A DNA stretch of 64,000 bases from Bacteroides fragilis NCTC 9343 (GCF_000025985.1 NC_003228.3:744001-808000), one strand, 5' to 3'. Shown: positions 35,378 through 44,662, counted from the stretch's first letter. The notes: a model not told the origin generated them from the letters alone. Program-made: numbers and translations.

Positions 35378-36109
35378 CTAAATTTCTTCTAATGCATAGT
35401 ATTGGTAGTCTCTTACAACGGTCTGAAGAAATTTTTCATCGTTTATATTTGTTTGATCTACAGATAGCAGGGCACGAACTTTGGGTGCCAATTGTGCGAT
35501 ATGTCTTGTCCGATCCTTATGATGTAATTCTAATGCTTTACTGATTACGTTTATTTGTTCCAAAGACAGGTCGGCAGCTGATGGAAAACTGGGATGATAT
35601 CCTTTAGTCAGATAATCGAACTCGTCAAGACTTACCTGTATTTTGCGATAGTTCTTTTCTTTAATTACCATTGTACCGGCAGCCAGATCTCCCAAACGTT
35701 GGCTGTTTTTGGTCAATAGTATGACCAGTACGCCCAATCCTCCGGTAATAGTTACGTCTATCCCATAGAGCAACCACCTTAGCAGATAGGCGCTCAGGCT
35801 GGGTGTCGTACCGTCTGCTTTTACCACACGGATATTCATAAGTTTCTTTCCGGCACTCTGTCCTTGGTTAAAAACTTCGCAAAGTAACGAGTAACATAGT
35901 ACAGGCAGATAGATGAACAGGAACAACAGGAAAAACGTACTTCCGGAAAAAGCATGTATATTGAGTTTCCCCAATATATAAGAAGTGGCAAGAATGTAGA
36001 TAAACAGCAGAAAATAGTCAATAATACGAGCCAGTATCCGTTCGCCAAGGCTGGCGGGTACCTGACTGATTCGTACGAATTGTCCTGTGATGATAGTCGA
36101 TTCTGCCAT
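35378..36109 (-). CDS. RDD-family membrane protein
   Basis: 243 residues. The RDD domain (about 15-155) starts SLGERILARIIDYFLLFIYI with the Arg-Asp pair and has three membrane segments, the conserved GQSAGKKLMNIRVV and SQRLGDLAAGTMVIKE. The C-terminal 85 residues are soluble and helical (ADLSLEQINVISKALELHH). Function is not proven; RDD proteins commonly sit beside MoxR operons. It is transcribed divergently from the SpoIIM-led operon, with the start at 36109 next to the first copy of the duplicated promoter. Confidence 0.88.
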   Translation of the reverse strand: MAESTIITGQFVRISQVPASLGERILARIIDYFLLFIYILATSYILGKLNIHAFSGSTFFLLFLFIYLPVLCYSLLCEVFNQGQSAGKKLMNIRVVKADGTTPSLSAYLLRWLLYGIDVTITGGLGVLVILLTKNSQRLGDLAAGTMVIKEKNYRKIQVSLDEFDYLTKGYHPSFPSAADLSLEQINVISKALELHHKDRTRHIAQLAPKVRALLSVDQTNINDEKFLQTVVRDYQYYALEEI

Positions 36110-36196
36110 TTCTGATTAAACACATTTGGGTTCCGGCTGCAAATATATCATAATTCTCTTACTTTTGCTTCCGGTTTCGGACAAAACTTATCCGGA
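36091..36196. repeat. Copy 1 of a 106-bp direct repeat containing the RDD promoter and start
   Basis: It aligns without gaps to 36911-37016 at an offset of 820 bp. Positions 36138-36196 are identical to 36958-37016 (59 bp). The rest has scattered mismatches. It contains the RDD start codon, a reverse-strand -7 TATATTTG (36147-36140) and a forward -7 TACTTTTG (36160-36167). Confidence 0.9.
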
Positions 36197-36910
36197 ACTG
36201 CAACCAAGCAGATGTGAAAGGATGCTGGTTGTTTTATTTCGGGTGCGTTCAGAGAGAAGGAGTCGCGCAAATAGATTTTTTTTTCGCGTTTTTGCATGAA
36301 AAAGATATCTTTATCTCTCTTTTGGTGACAGTCGCTATTCTCAAAATCTTCCTGATAGAGAAGTAAAGTACATAAATAGAGTATTTGTATACGGATTTTC
36401 TTGCCTTTTCGGGTAAATATTCCGGTTCTATCATTAAAACATTAGCTTCTTTCGGGAAAAGAAGTTAATGTTTTAATGATAAGAAGTTAGTCTTTTGCCC
36501 GTAAGAAGTTAATGTTTTGTCCGTAAGGAGTTAATTTCGTAAAAGACAGAGAAGAAAGTTATGTTTTTCAATGCTAATTGGTACTTTGGCATGGGTATTG
36601 GTAATCTGTCTTTGTGTATGTAAAATGAAAAGTATTAAAGCAAAGTGTTTGTGTCGTATGGTGGTTTCCAGGTTCTGTGATCGAGCTAAGGTGAAATGAC
36701 TGGCATTCCGGTTTTGCCTAATGGCAAAATAAGGGCTTCTTTTGGTACTACTCGCAACCTAGATCGGAAATAGATGCGTATAGTTCCATCAGAAATACAA
36801 AATGTCATTATGGGTTACAACTATCAGAATGTAAGATTCTCCATCGGTGATGATGGTCATTCTATTTGTTTTTAAGCAGAGTTAATCCGATTTCTTCTAA
36901 AGTGTGACAA
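36197..36910. other. Gene-free 714 bp between the two promoter copies
   Basis: No gene is supported. The left edge after copy 1 reads ATGTGA where copy 2 has the SpoIIM start ATGAAA, a likely decayed start. Inside are a 23-bp hairpin and 22-bp tandem repeats (36430-36540). The remainder is AT-rich with many stops. A 61-codon frame at 36249-36434 on the reverse strand looks like chance. Confidence 0.6.
36430..36540. repeat. 23-bp hairpin merging into 3.7 tandem 22-bp repeats
   Basis: 36430-36452 pairs with 36458-36480 over 23 bp with one G-T pair and a 5-nt loop. From 36459 the right arm is the first of a run of 22-bp units (36459, 36481, 36503, and a partial at 36525) that share AAGAAGTTA plus TTTT and mostly end in CCGT. 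Confidence 0.85.
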
Positions 36911-37016
36911 TCATAGTCGATTCTGTCATTTCCGGTTAAACATTTTTTAGTTTTGGTTGCAAATATATCATAATTCTCTTACTTTTGCTTCCGGTTTCGG
37001 ACAAAACTTATCCGGA
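36911..37016. repeat. Copy 2 of the 106-bp direct repeat, with SpoIIM promoter
   Basis: Ungapped counterpart of 36091-36196. It retains the forward promoter (TTG 36957-36959, 20 nt, TACTTTTG 36980-36987) driving the operon at 37031. On the reverse strand it keeps a vestigial RDD start at 36929, reading MTESTMIVTL and then TAG. Confidence 0.9.
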
Positions 37017-37030
37017 GCCGAACCGGTTGG

Positions 37031-37993
37031 ATGAAAGAGGTAACGTTTATACGTCGGAATATTGAGAAATGGAAAGAGACTGAGAAGGTGGTGGAGCAGG
37101 CAGATAAACTGACTCCTGACCGTCTTGCCGACGCTTATACGGAACTTACGGCAGATCTCGCGTTTGCACAAACTCATTATCCGTCTTCCCGCATTACTAT
37201 TTATCTGAATAATCTGGCTTCGGCTCTTCATAATGTGATTTATCGCAATAAGAAGGAGAAATGGACCCGTATCTTTACTTTCTGGACGCAAGAGGTTCCG
37301 CAAACGATGTACCATGCTCGTAAAGAGTTGTTGGTTTCGGTCCTGATTTTTTTGGCCAGCGTATTGGTGGGCATTGTTTCAGCAGCGAATGATGATAACT
37401 TCGTCCGCCTGATTCTGGGCAACGGCTATGTGGATATGACACTCGATAACATAGCGCGTGGTGAGCCGATGGCTGTGTACAACGGTTCGGAAGAGGTACC
37501 TATGTTTCTGGGCATTACTTTAAATAATATCATGGTTTCTTTCAATGTCTTTGCAATGGGGTTGCTCACCAGCTTTGGAACAGGATGGTTACTGTTTAAT
37601 AACGGAGTGATGCTCGGTGCTTTTCAGACCTTTTTCTTTAAACATGGTTTGTTGGGCGAATCCATGCTTGCGATCTGGTTGCATGGGACTTTGGAAATAT
37701 GGGCCATTATCGTAGCCGGTGCTGCAGGGCTGGCTTTAGGAAACGGGTGGCTGTTTCCCGGAACTTATTCCCGTAAAGAGTCTTTTATGAGGGGAGCCAA
37801 GAAAGGGCTGAAAATTATAGTAGGTACAGTTCCTATCTTTATAATGGCCGGATTTATCGAAGGTTTTATCACGCGTCATACCGAATTACCCGATGTTTTG
37901 CGGTTGGGCATCATTCTATTGTCACTGTCATTTATTATCTATTACTATATTTATTTACCAAACAGAAAAACTCATGGAATCACAAAAACCTAA
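37031..37993 (+). CDS. SpoIIM/DUF95-family membrane protein
   Basis: 320 residues. A soluble N-terminus (about 1-100, FIRRNIEKWKETEKVVEQA) with the conserved ELTADLAFAQTHYPSS is followed by five or six membrane segments, including LLVSVLIFLASVLVGIV and the family block NNIMVSFNVFAMGLLTSFG. LWLHGTLEIWAIIVAGAAG-like HGxxE at about 218 is typical of the SpoIIM family. The first gene of the MoxR operon; the next gene overlaps it by 20 bp. Role unknown; such genes belong to MoxR-DUF58 clusters. Confidence 0.85.
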   Translation: MKEVTFIRRNIEKWKETEKVVEQADKLTPDRLADAYTELTADLAFAQTHYPSSRITIYLNNLASALHNVIYRNKKEKWTRIFTFWTQEVPQTMYHARKELLVSVLIFLASVLVGIVSAANDDNFVRLILGNGYVDMTLDNIARGEPMAVYNGSEEVPMFLGITLNNIMVSFNVFAMGLLTSFGTGWLLFNNGVMLGAFQTFFFKHGLLGESMLAIWLHGTLEIWAIIVAGAAGLALGNGWLFPGTYSRKESFMRGAKKGLKIIVGTVPIFIMAGFIEGFITRHTELPDVLRLGIILLSLSFIIYYYIYLPNRKTHGITKT

Positions 37994-38906
37994 AATTGCT
38001 TTATATGTGAAGCGTCCTTTTGGTGATAAACTGAATGCGACCATGGACTTTATAAAAGAGAACTGGAAACCGATGTTGAAGTTCTGTACCTATTTGATTC
38101 TGCCGTTATGTCTGATTCAAGCCATCAGCATGAATGGAATTATGGGAGGAGCAATGGGAATTGCAGCTGCCAAAGAGGCCGGGACCAATTCTTTAGCGGC
38201 CATCGGAATGCAATTCTGGGTAAATTACGGACTGATGTTTCTCTGCTATCTGGTAGGTTCTATATTGCTGACTTCTATTATTTACGGACTGATGCAGGTT
38301 TATAATCAGCGCGAAGAACGGTTGGCCGGTGTGACGTTTGCCGACTTGAAACCTTTTCTGTTCAAGAATATAAGACGGCTGCTGGTTATGGTACTGTTCT
38401 GTATAGGCCTTACTATAGTGGTGGGCATTGTTATGGGGATTCTGGTTGTAGCTTCTCCGTTCACGCTTTTGCTTACTATTCCGTTGCTGATAGCCTGTGC
38501 AGTGCCGTTAGCCTTGTTTACTCCGATTTACTTGTTCGAGGAGATCGGCATTCTTGCAGCTTTCTGGAAAACTTTCCGTCTGGGATTTGCCACATGGGGC
38601 GGTGTCTTTTTAGTATCTCTGGTCATGGGTTTGATATCCAGTGTATTGCAGGGAGTTACTACGACTCCGTGGTATATTGCCACTATCGTAAAATACTTCT
38701 TTATGCTGAGCGATACACAGAATGAACTGACCATCTCTGCCGGATATAGTTTCATGGTCTACCTGTTGGCTATCGTCCAGACTTTTGGTGCCTATCTTTC
38801 TATGATATTTTCTTTGATTGGTATGGTATATCAATACGGTCATGCCAGTGAGGTGGTAGATAGCATTTCGGTAGAAAGCGAGATAGATAAATTTGAGCAA
38901 TTATGA
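37974..38906 (+). CDS. Polytopic membrane protein of the MoxR operon
   Basis: 310 residues from MESQKPKIALYVKRPFGDK; the frame is open further upstream but that part lies in the preceding gene. About six membrane segments: LKFCTYLILPLCLIQAISM, FLCYLVGSILLTSIIYGLM, MVLFCIGLTIVVGIVMGIL, and others. No family recognised. It overlaps spoIIM-like by 20 bp and is 10 bp before the DUF4129-like gene. Confidence 0.75.
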   Translation: MESQKPKIALYVKRPFGDKLNATMDFIKENWKPMLKFCTYLILPLCLIQAISMNGIMGGAMGIAAAKEAGTNSLAAIGMQFWVNYGLMFLCYLVGSILLTSIIYGLMQVYNQREERLAGVTFADLKPFLFKNIRRLLVMVLFCIGLTIVVGIVMGILVVASPFTLLLTIPLLIACAVPLALFTPIYLFEEIGILAAFWKTFRLGFATWGGVFLVSLVMGLISSVLQGVTTTPWYIATIVKYFFMLSDTQNELTISAGYSFMVYLLAIVQTFGAYLSMIFSLIGMVYQYGHASEVVDSISVESEIDKFEQL

Positions 38907-38916
38907 TCGACTTTAA

Positions 38917-39540
38917 ATGACGTTGCAAGCTGATACATTGGTCTGCGATACCGCAAGGGTTGCTTTTTGGCAATCCAATCCGGATTATGACTATAACCGT
39001 GAACTGATGACTCCTGAGATTGATATCTACGGGTGGCTCAGTATGCAGCTCTCCAAGTTACTTCGTGCCATTTTCGGAAGTCGTTTTGCTGAGGAGTATT
39101 CCGGCATTATCCTGATTATTATTGCTATTCTCATCCTGTTGCTGATCCTCTGGTTTCTTTATAAAAAGCGTCCCGAGCTTTTTATGCGTTCACGCAGAGG
39201 TCCTGTAAACTATAGTGTCCACGAAGATACCATTTACGGAGTCGATTTTGATGCAGAGATCAGGCGTGCCATAGACCGCAAGGATTACCGGGAGGCCATC
39301 CGTCTGCTTTATTTGCAGACCCTTAAACTGTTGAGCGATGACGGCCGGATAGATTGGCAACTTTATAAGACTCCTACAGAATATATTTATGAGGTAAAGC
39401 AGGAGATGCTTCGTACTCCTTTCAGGAATCTGACCCATGGTTTCTTACGGGTACGTTATGGTAATTTTCCCGCTTCCGAGTCTCTTTTTGAAGAGCTGGC
39501 AGCTCTGCAAACTCAAATCAGGAAGGGAGGGGATGTATGA
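38917..39540 (+). CDS. DUF4129-like membrane protein
   Basis: 207 residues. An extracytoplasmic N-terminus (about 1-65), one membrane segment (about 68-85, YSGIILIIIAILILLLIL), then a cytosolic DUF4129-type domain: RRAIDRKDYREAIRLLYLQTLKLL, GRIDWQLYKTPTEYIYEV and LTHGFLRVRYGNFPASE. This is the usual partner domain in MoxR-DUF58 clusters. Its stop overlaps the next start by 4 bp. Confidence 0.8.
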   Translation: MTLQADTLVCDTARVAFWQSNPDYDYNRELMTPEIDIYGWLSMQLSKLLRAIFGSRFAEEYSGIILIIIAILILLLILWFLYKKRPELFMRSRRGPVNYSVHEDTIYGVDFDAEIRRAIDRKDYREAIRLLYLQTLKLLSDDGRIDWQLYKTPTEYIYEVKQEMLRTPFRNLTHGFLRVRYGNFPASESLFEELAALQTQIRKGGDV

Positions 39541-40784
39541 GAAGCAGTCGTTGGTTTATTATCGGGATCGTTCTCTTTTTGCTGATCATGTTTGTGGTAG
39601 AATCTCATCTGCCGAAGAAATTCGTCTGGAATCCCACCTTTGCACAACATGATCACCAGCCACTGGGGTGTGCCGTGTTTGATGATGTCTTGAAGTCCTC
39701 TCTTCCGGATGGATATTTTCTTTCGCGCAAGACATTCTATCAGTTCGCTGCTGACAGTGACTCCTGCCGGAGTATTCTTGTCATTACTCAACATGTCAAT
39801 CTGGTGGAGGCGGATCTCAATGCTTTGCTCGATCTGGCCCAAAGGGGAAACAAGATATTGATAGCCGCTTCCTCTTTCAGTACTTCACTGTCTGATACGT
39901 TGGGATTCGACAATTCGTATGCTTATTTTAATCCGAGACGGATGAAAGAGTATGCGGGCAATTTATTGGAGCGTGACAGTGTCTGCTGGATTGGGGATTC
40001 AGCAGTATATGATAAGCGTACTTTTCGTTTTTATCCTCATTTATGTGGCATTTACTTCACAAAATACGATTCGTTGTCTCTACCCTTAGCTACCAGTCGG
40101 ATTGATTCGATGCAAATGTTCAATGACAGTTTGCCGGATTGTTTTCCGCCCGTGGCCCTTAGTCGTCCGGTAGGGAGCGGAGAGATTGTTTTGGTCACTA
40201 CTCCGTTATTGTTTACCAACTATGGAATGCTCGATGGCGACAATGCAGCCTACCTTTTCCGTCTGCTTTCTCATCTGAAAGGTTTACCGGTAGTCCGTAC
40301 CGAAGCCTATGGGGCGGGAGCACAGGTTGAGGTATCTCCTTTTCGTTACTTCCTTTCCCAGCGTCCTCTGAGGTGGGCGCTTTACCTGACGATGCTGGTA
40401 TTGGTGCTCTTTATGGTATTTACCGCCCGCAGAAGGCAAAGGGCTATTCCGGTGATTCGTGAGCCTGCAAACCGTAATCTCGAGTTTGCCGAGTTGATCG
40501 GTACTTTATATTATCAAAAGAAGAATCATGCTGATCTTGTGCGCAAAAAGTTTATTTACTTTGCTGAGAGCCTGCGGAGGAATATTCAGGTGGATGTGGA
40601 AGATGACAGTGATGACAATGCCTTGTCTAGGCGGATTTCCCGGAAAACAGGGACTGATGAAGAAAAAGTCCGGAATCTGTTCCGTAAGCTCCGTCCCGTG
40701 ATTCGCGGGCAGCAGGAAGTCGGCGAGACGTTGATGAAAGATCTGATTGACGGGATGAACGAGATAGAAAAGCCTCAACCCTGA
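39537..40784 (+). CDS. DUF4350-like membrane protein
   Basis: 415 residues. An N-terminal anchor (about 5-25, WFIIGIVLFLLIMFVVES), an extracytoplasmic Rossmann-like domain (about 35-270; GCAVFDDVLKSSLPDG, LDLAQRGNKILIAASSFS, GSGEIVLVTTPLLFTNYGM), a second membrane segment (about 283-300), and a cytosolic helical tail. The DUF4350 placement follows motif layout and context. It is translationally coupled to the DUF4129-like gene. Confidence 0.75.
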   Translation: MRSSRWFIIGIVLFLLIMFVVESHLPKKFVWNPTFAQHDHQPLGCAVFDDVLKSSLPDGYFLSRKTFYQFAADSDSCRSILVITQHVNLVEADLNALLDLAQRGNKILIAASSFSTSLSDTLGFDNSYAYFNPRRMKEYAGNLLERDSVCWIGDSAVYDKRTFRFYPHLCGIYFTKYDSLSLPLATSRIDSMQMFNDSLPDCFPPVALSRPVGSGEIVLVTTPLLFTNYGMLDGDNAAYLFRLLSHLKGLPVVRTEAYGAGAQVEVSPFRYFLSQRPLRWALYLTMLVLVLFMVFTARRRQRAIPVIREPANRNLEFAELIGTLYYQKKNHADLVRKKFIYFAESLRRNIQVDVEDDSDDNALSRRISRKTGTDEEKVRNLFRKLRPVIRGQQEVGETLMKDLIDGMNEIEKPQP

Positions 40785-40823
40785 CCTTTTTTCGGAAGAA
40801 GAAAGCTGTGGGAGGAATGAAAT

Positions 40824-41843
40824 ATGAATTTGATAAATAAAAAGAATATGGAAGAAAATATGAATGATATGCATGGAGAAGAAACTCCGCGTACCGATTT
40901 GACTCTTTTTTCAGAGAAGATGCAGGAACTGAAAAGCCGGATCGCTTCCGTTATTGTGGGGCAGGAACGTACTGTCGATTTGGTGTTGACAGCTATTTTG
41001 GCTAACGGTCACGTCTTGATAGAAGGAGTGCCGGGAGTAGCCAAGACTTTACTTGCCCGCCTGACAGCCCGTTTGATAGATGCCGACTTCAGCCGTGTAC
41101 AGTTTACACCCGACCTGATGCCGAGTGACGTCCTGGGTACGACTGTTTTCAATATGAAAACCAATGAATTTGATTTCCATCGGGGACCTGTCTTTGCCAA
41201 TATCATATTGGTAGACGAAATTAACCGTGCACCCGCCAAAACGCAGTCCGCTCTTTTCGAAGTCATGGAAGAACGTCAGGCCAGTATCGACGGAACAACT
41301 TACCGGATGGGAGAACTATATACCATTCTGGCAACCCAGAATCCGGTGGAGCAGGAGGGAACTTATAAGTTGCCTGAGGCCCAACTCGACCGTTTCCTGA
41401 TGAAGATTACCATGGACTATCCGTCACTTGATGAAGAAATCAATATCCTGGAACGCCATCACACTAATGCCGCCTTGGTAAAACTGGAAGAGATACAACC
41501 GGTAATTACCCGTGAAGAACTCCTTTCTCTTCGTCGATTGACGGAAAAGGTATTTGTTGACCGTACTCTGCTTCAGTACATTGCCTTGATTGCCCAACAA
41601 ACCCGTACCAGTAAAGCTGTGTATCTGGGAGCTTCTCCCCGTGCTTCGGTGGCTATGTTGCAGGCATCCAAAGCCTATGCTCTCTTACAGGGACGTGACT
41701 TCGTAACGCCGGAGGATATTAAGTTTGTAGCACCTTATGTGTTGCAGCATCGCCTGATTCTGACTGCGGAAGCAGAGATGGAAGGTTATTCGCCTGTCAA
41801 GGTGACTCAGCGGTTGATTGATAAAGTGGAAGTACCCAAATAA
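40824..41843 (+). CDS. MoxR-family AAA+ ATPase
   Basis: 339 residues. Walker A EGVPGVAKTLLARLTA, Walker B NIILVDEINRAPAKTQSALF, MEERQASIDGTTYRM, sensor 1 TILATQNPVEQEGTYKLPEAQ, Arg finger region LDRFLMKI, and a lid with SPRASVAMLQASKAYAL. MoxR proteins act as chaperones for metal insertion or complex assembly, often with DUF58 partners. Later ATGs at 40848 and 40860 are alternatives for the start. The DUF58 gene follows after 2 bp. Confidence 0.92.
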   Translation: MNLINKKNMEENMNDMHGEETPRTDLTLFSEKMQELKSRIASVIVGQERTVDLVLTAILANGHVLIEGVPGVAKTLLARLTARLIDADFSRVQFTPDLMPSDVLGTTVFNMKTNEFDFHRGPVFANIILVDEINRAPAKTQSALFEVMEERQASIDGTTYRMGELYTILATQNPVEQEGTYKLPEAQLDRFLMKITMDYPSLDEEINILERHHTNAALVKLEEIQPVITREELLSLRRLTEKVFVDRTLLQYIALIAQQTRTSKAVYLGASPRASVAMLQASKAYALLQGRDFVTPEDIKFVAPYVLQHRLILTAEAEMEGYSPVKVTQRLIDKVEVPK

Positions 41844-41845
41844 TT

Positions 41846-43156
41846 ATGTTCCTGACCAAACGTTTCTATATACTCGTCCTTGTCGTCATCCTCTTGTTAG
41901 GTGGCGGATACCTGTTCGGTTCTCTGTTTATCATCGGACAGTTAGGGCTGCTTGCGCTGCTGCTTGCTCTGGCTTTCGATGGATATCTGTTGTATCGCAC
42001 CAAGGGTATCCAGGCTTTCCGTCAGTGTGCCGGACGTTTTTCTAACGGTGATGATAACGAAGTCAGCCTGCGTATAGAGAGCCGTTATTCCTATCCCGTC
42101 CGTTTGATCGTGATAGATGAAGTGCCGGTCATATTTCAGCAAAGGAATGTACACTTCGAGCTGTCGCTTTTACCTAATGAGGGAAAGACGCTTACCTATC
42201 GGTTGAGGCCGACTCGCAGGGGAGAATACGGTTTCGGATTCATCCGCGTTTTTACGACTACCCGAATCGGATTAATATCCCGCAGGGCTACCTGTGGCAG
42301 ACCTGAAACCGTTAAGGTATACCCTTCTTACCTGATGCTCCATCGATACGAGCTGCTGGCTATGAGCGATAACCTGACCGAACTCGGTATCAAGCGTATT
42401 CGTCGGGCTGGGCATCAGACTGAGTTTGAACAAATCAAAGAGTATGTAAAGGGAGACGATTATCGCACCATAAACTGGAAGGCCAGTGCACGCCGTCATC
42501 AGTTGATGGTAAATGTCTATCAGGACGAGCGCAGTCAACAGATATACAGCGTGATCGATAAAGGGCGTGTGATGCAGCAGGCTTTCCGTGGCATGACATT
42601 GCTGGACTATGCCATCAATGCCTCGTTGGTGCTTTCGTATGTAGCTATGCGGAAGGACGATAAAGCCGGGCTGGTTACGTTTAACGAGTATTTCGATACG
42701 TTTGTTCCTGCTTCCAAACAAGTCGGTCAGATGCAGACTTTGCTTGAGAACCTCTATAAACAGGAAACAACATTTGGTGAAACGGACTTTTCTGCCTTAT
42801 GCGGGCACTTGGGCAAGCATGTGAATAAACGTAGCTTTCTGGTGCTTTATACCAATTTTAGTAATATGACCAGCCTGAACCGGCAATTAGTTTACCTGCA
42901 ACAATTGGCGCGGCAACACAGAGTATTGGTTGTATTCTTTGAGGATGCCGATCTGAAAGAGTATATAGCGGGCAAGTCGGTGACTACCGAGGACTATTAC
43001 CGTCATGTCATCGCAGAGAAGTTTGCGTTCGAGAAGAGACTGATTGTGTCAACTTTGAAACAGCATGGCATTTACTCGCTGCTGACAACTCCTGATAAGC
43101 TGTCGATTGATGTGATCAATAAATATCTGGAAATGAAATCGCGCCAGTTACTCTGA
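41846..43156 (+). CDS. DUF58-domain protein
   Basis: 436 residues. Two N-terminal membrane segments (about 5-47) precede an immunoglobulin-like stretch and the DUF58 domain. The family motif is EYVKGDDYRTINWKASARR with the vWA-like region that follows: SQQIYSVIDKGRVM, MTLLDYAINASLVLSYVAM, DKAGLVTFNEYFDT. It is the usual MoxR partner. The 3' end overlaps the convergent Imm17-like gene by 9 bp. Confidence 0.9.
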   Translation: MFLTKRFYILVLVVILLLGGGYLFGSLFIIGQLGLLALLLALAFDGYLLYRTKGIQAFRQCAGRFSNGDDNEVSLRIESRYSYPVRLIVIDEVPVIFQQRNVHFELSLLPNEGKTLTYRLRPTRRGEYGFGFIRVFTTTRIGLISRRATCGRPETVKVYPSYLMLHRYELLAMSDNLTELGIKRIRRAGHQTEFEQIKEYVKGDDYRTINWKASARRHQLMVNVYQDERSQQIYSVIDKGRVMQQAFRGMTLLDYAINASLVLSYVAMRKDDKAGLVTFNEYFDTFVPASKQVGQMQTLLENLYKQETTFGETDFSALCGHLGKHVNKRSFLVLYTNFSNMTSLNRQLVYLQQLARQHRVLVVFFEDADLKEYIAGKSVTTEDYYRHVIAEKFAFEKRLIVSTLKQHGIYSLLTTPDKLSIDVINKYLEMKSRQLL

Positions 43157-43369
43157 TACGGGTTGCGTATTGAGGAAGAAGACAGCTATACCTATCATAA
43201 TGACTCCCAGTAGTCCGTAGAACAGCCGGGCACGTCTTCTACCGACATTCCGTACGATCAGTTGTGCATTTTGAGCGGTGAAGAACCAGTTCCAGTTGAG
43301 TATAGATGCCAGCAGGGCTATGAGCCCTGCGGTGGCAAATATTCCCTGTACAAAATATTGAGGGGCCAT
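43148..43369 (-). CDS. Imm17-like small membrane protein
   Basis: 73 residues, two membrane segments: YFVQGIFATAGLIALLASIL and LFYGLLGVIMIGIAVFFL, with NWNWFFTAQNAQLIVRNVGR between. It matches what I recall of 'immunity 17 family' proteins in Bacteroides. No toxin gene is visible, and it lies 11 bp after tsaE on the same strand, so it may not act in immunity here. Confidence 0.6.
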   Translation of the reverse strand: MAPQYFVQGIFATAGLIALLASILNWNWFFTAQNAQLIVRNVGRRRARLFYGLLGVIMIGIAVFFLNTQPVSE

Positions 43370-43380
43370 TCTTCGGATGA

Positions 43381-43800
43381 TTAGTCGTTGATCACTATTT
43401 TTCTTGTTCCGTCCTCCAGTTCCTCAATGGTTACTTTCACGGCGTCTCCCGGCAATAATTCTTCTACCAGCTCCGGCCATTCGATGAAACAAAGTGCACC
43501 GCTATAGAAGTAGTCTTCGTATCCCATATCGTATACTTCGCTCAGCTTCTTGATCCGGTAGAAGTCAAAATGATAGATCAGTTCTCCGTTCTCGTCCGAA
43601 CGGTATTCGTTTACAATGGCAAAAGTCGGTGAAGTGATGACATCCGATACTCCGAGCTCCTCGCAAAGTGCCTTGACAAAAGTCGTTTTACCTGCTCCCA
43701 TCTTTCCGTAGAGTGCAAAGACCGTGTTATCGCCCATGGCTGAGATGAACTCGCGGGCAGCTTCGTGAATTTGTTCCAGTGATTGAATCTTGATTTCCAT
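43381..43800 (-). CDS. tsaE: tRNA t6A biosynthesis ATPase TsaE
   Basis: 139-residue ATPase needed with TsaB, TsaC and TsaD for threonylcarbamoyl-adenosine at tRNA position 37. Walker [20 protein letters not shown], then [32 protein letters not shown] and [14 protein letters not shown] are all diagnostic. Confidence 0.95.
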   Translation of the reverse strand: MEIKIQSLEQIHEAAREFISAMGDNTVFALYGKMGAGKTTFVKALCEELGVSDVITSPTFAIVNEYRSDENGELIYHFDFYRIKKLSEVYDMGYEDYFYSGALCFIEWPELVEELLPGDAVKVTIEELEDGTRKIVIND

Positions 43801-43814
43801 ACTTGTATGTTGGT

Positions 43815-44624
43815 TTATTGTTTCTTTCTGAAAAGGCTCTTTCCTATCTTACAGGCAATATAGATAAGAATAGAAAAGAAGATGATGGATGCTCCCGAAG
43901 GAACATTCAGGCGGTAAGAGATCAGCAGACCTCCCAGGCAACTCAGATAGCCGATGGCAATCGATAACCAGATAATGCGTTTAAACTTGTTCGTAAACAG
44001 GTTGGCTGTCATTTGCGGAATGGTCAGTAACGAGATTGCCAGTACAATCCCCACCATGCGCAGACAGGAAACGATGGTCAGGGCAATGAACATCATCAGG
44101 ATATATTCCAGCACTACGACCGGGATGCCTTGCGAACGGGCAAATTCACGATCGAAAGCCACGTATATGATCGGGTGGATAAACAGGGTAAAGAACAGGA
44201 TCAGCAAGATGGCAAGAATGCCCAGCATGAGTAAGTCCGTCTGTGTGATCGTGAGGATATTGCCAAACAGATAGGCTGAAAGATCGGGTGCGAATCCCGG
44301 TGACAAAAAGCTGAACATGATTCCCAGTGCCATACCCAGCGTCCAGAACATGGCTATGGCCGAATCTTCGCGCATGTCTTTCCGTTTACTGAGCCACTCT
44401 ACCCCGAAAGCCGATAAAACGGAGAAGACAGCAGCCGATAAAATGGGAGATATGCCTGCATACAATCCCAGTCCGATGCCGCCGAAAGAGGCATGGGTGA
44501 TACCGCCGCTGATGAACACCAACCGGCGAGTCACGATATACGTGCCGATAATGCCGCAGGCAATGCTTGCCAGAAGACTCCCCAGGAGAGCGTGTTGAAA
44601 AAATGTATATTGTAGTAAATTCAT
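43815..44624 (-). CDS. Metal ABC transporter permease (ZnuB/MntB type)
   Basis: 269-residue inner-membrane permease of the ABC-3 family, eight to nine helices. Motifs: [36 protein letters not shown], and the family loop [20 protein letters not shown]. It imports zinc, manganese or iron with an ATPase and a binding protein. Neither partner gene is in the window, so the rest is encoded elsewhere. It precedes tsaE by 14 bp. Confidence 0.88.
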   Translation of the reverse strand: MNLLQYTFFQHALLGSLLASIACGIIGTYIVTRRLVFISGGITHASFGGIGLGLYAGISPILSAAVFSVLSAFGVEWLSKRKDMREDSAIAMFWTLGMALGIMFSFLSPGFAPDLSAYLFGNILTITQTDLLMLGILAILLILFFTLFIHPIIYVAFDREFARSQGIPVVVLEYILMMFIALTIVSCLRMVGIVLAISLLTIPQMTANLFTNKFKRIIWLSIAIGYLSCLGGLLISYRLNVPSGASIIFFSILIYIACKIGKSLFRKKQ

Positions 44625-44662
44625 ACGGTTCAGCAGTTAGGAGTGTGGAGGGAACAGACGGA

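Noticed and set aside
36249..36434. 61-codon reverse frame between the promoter copies
   Set aside because: Located in decaying intergenic sequence, no motif, ends inside the hairpin region.
36430..36540. CRISPR-like array
   Set aside because: The 22-bp units are directly adjacent without spacers, and no cas gene is present; it is a simple tandem repeat with a hairpin.
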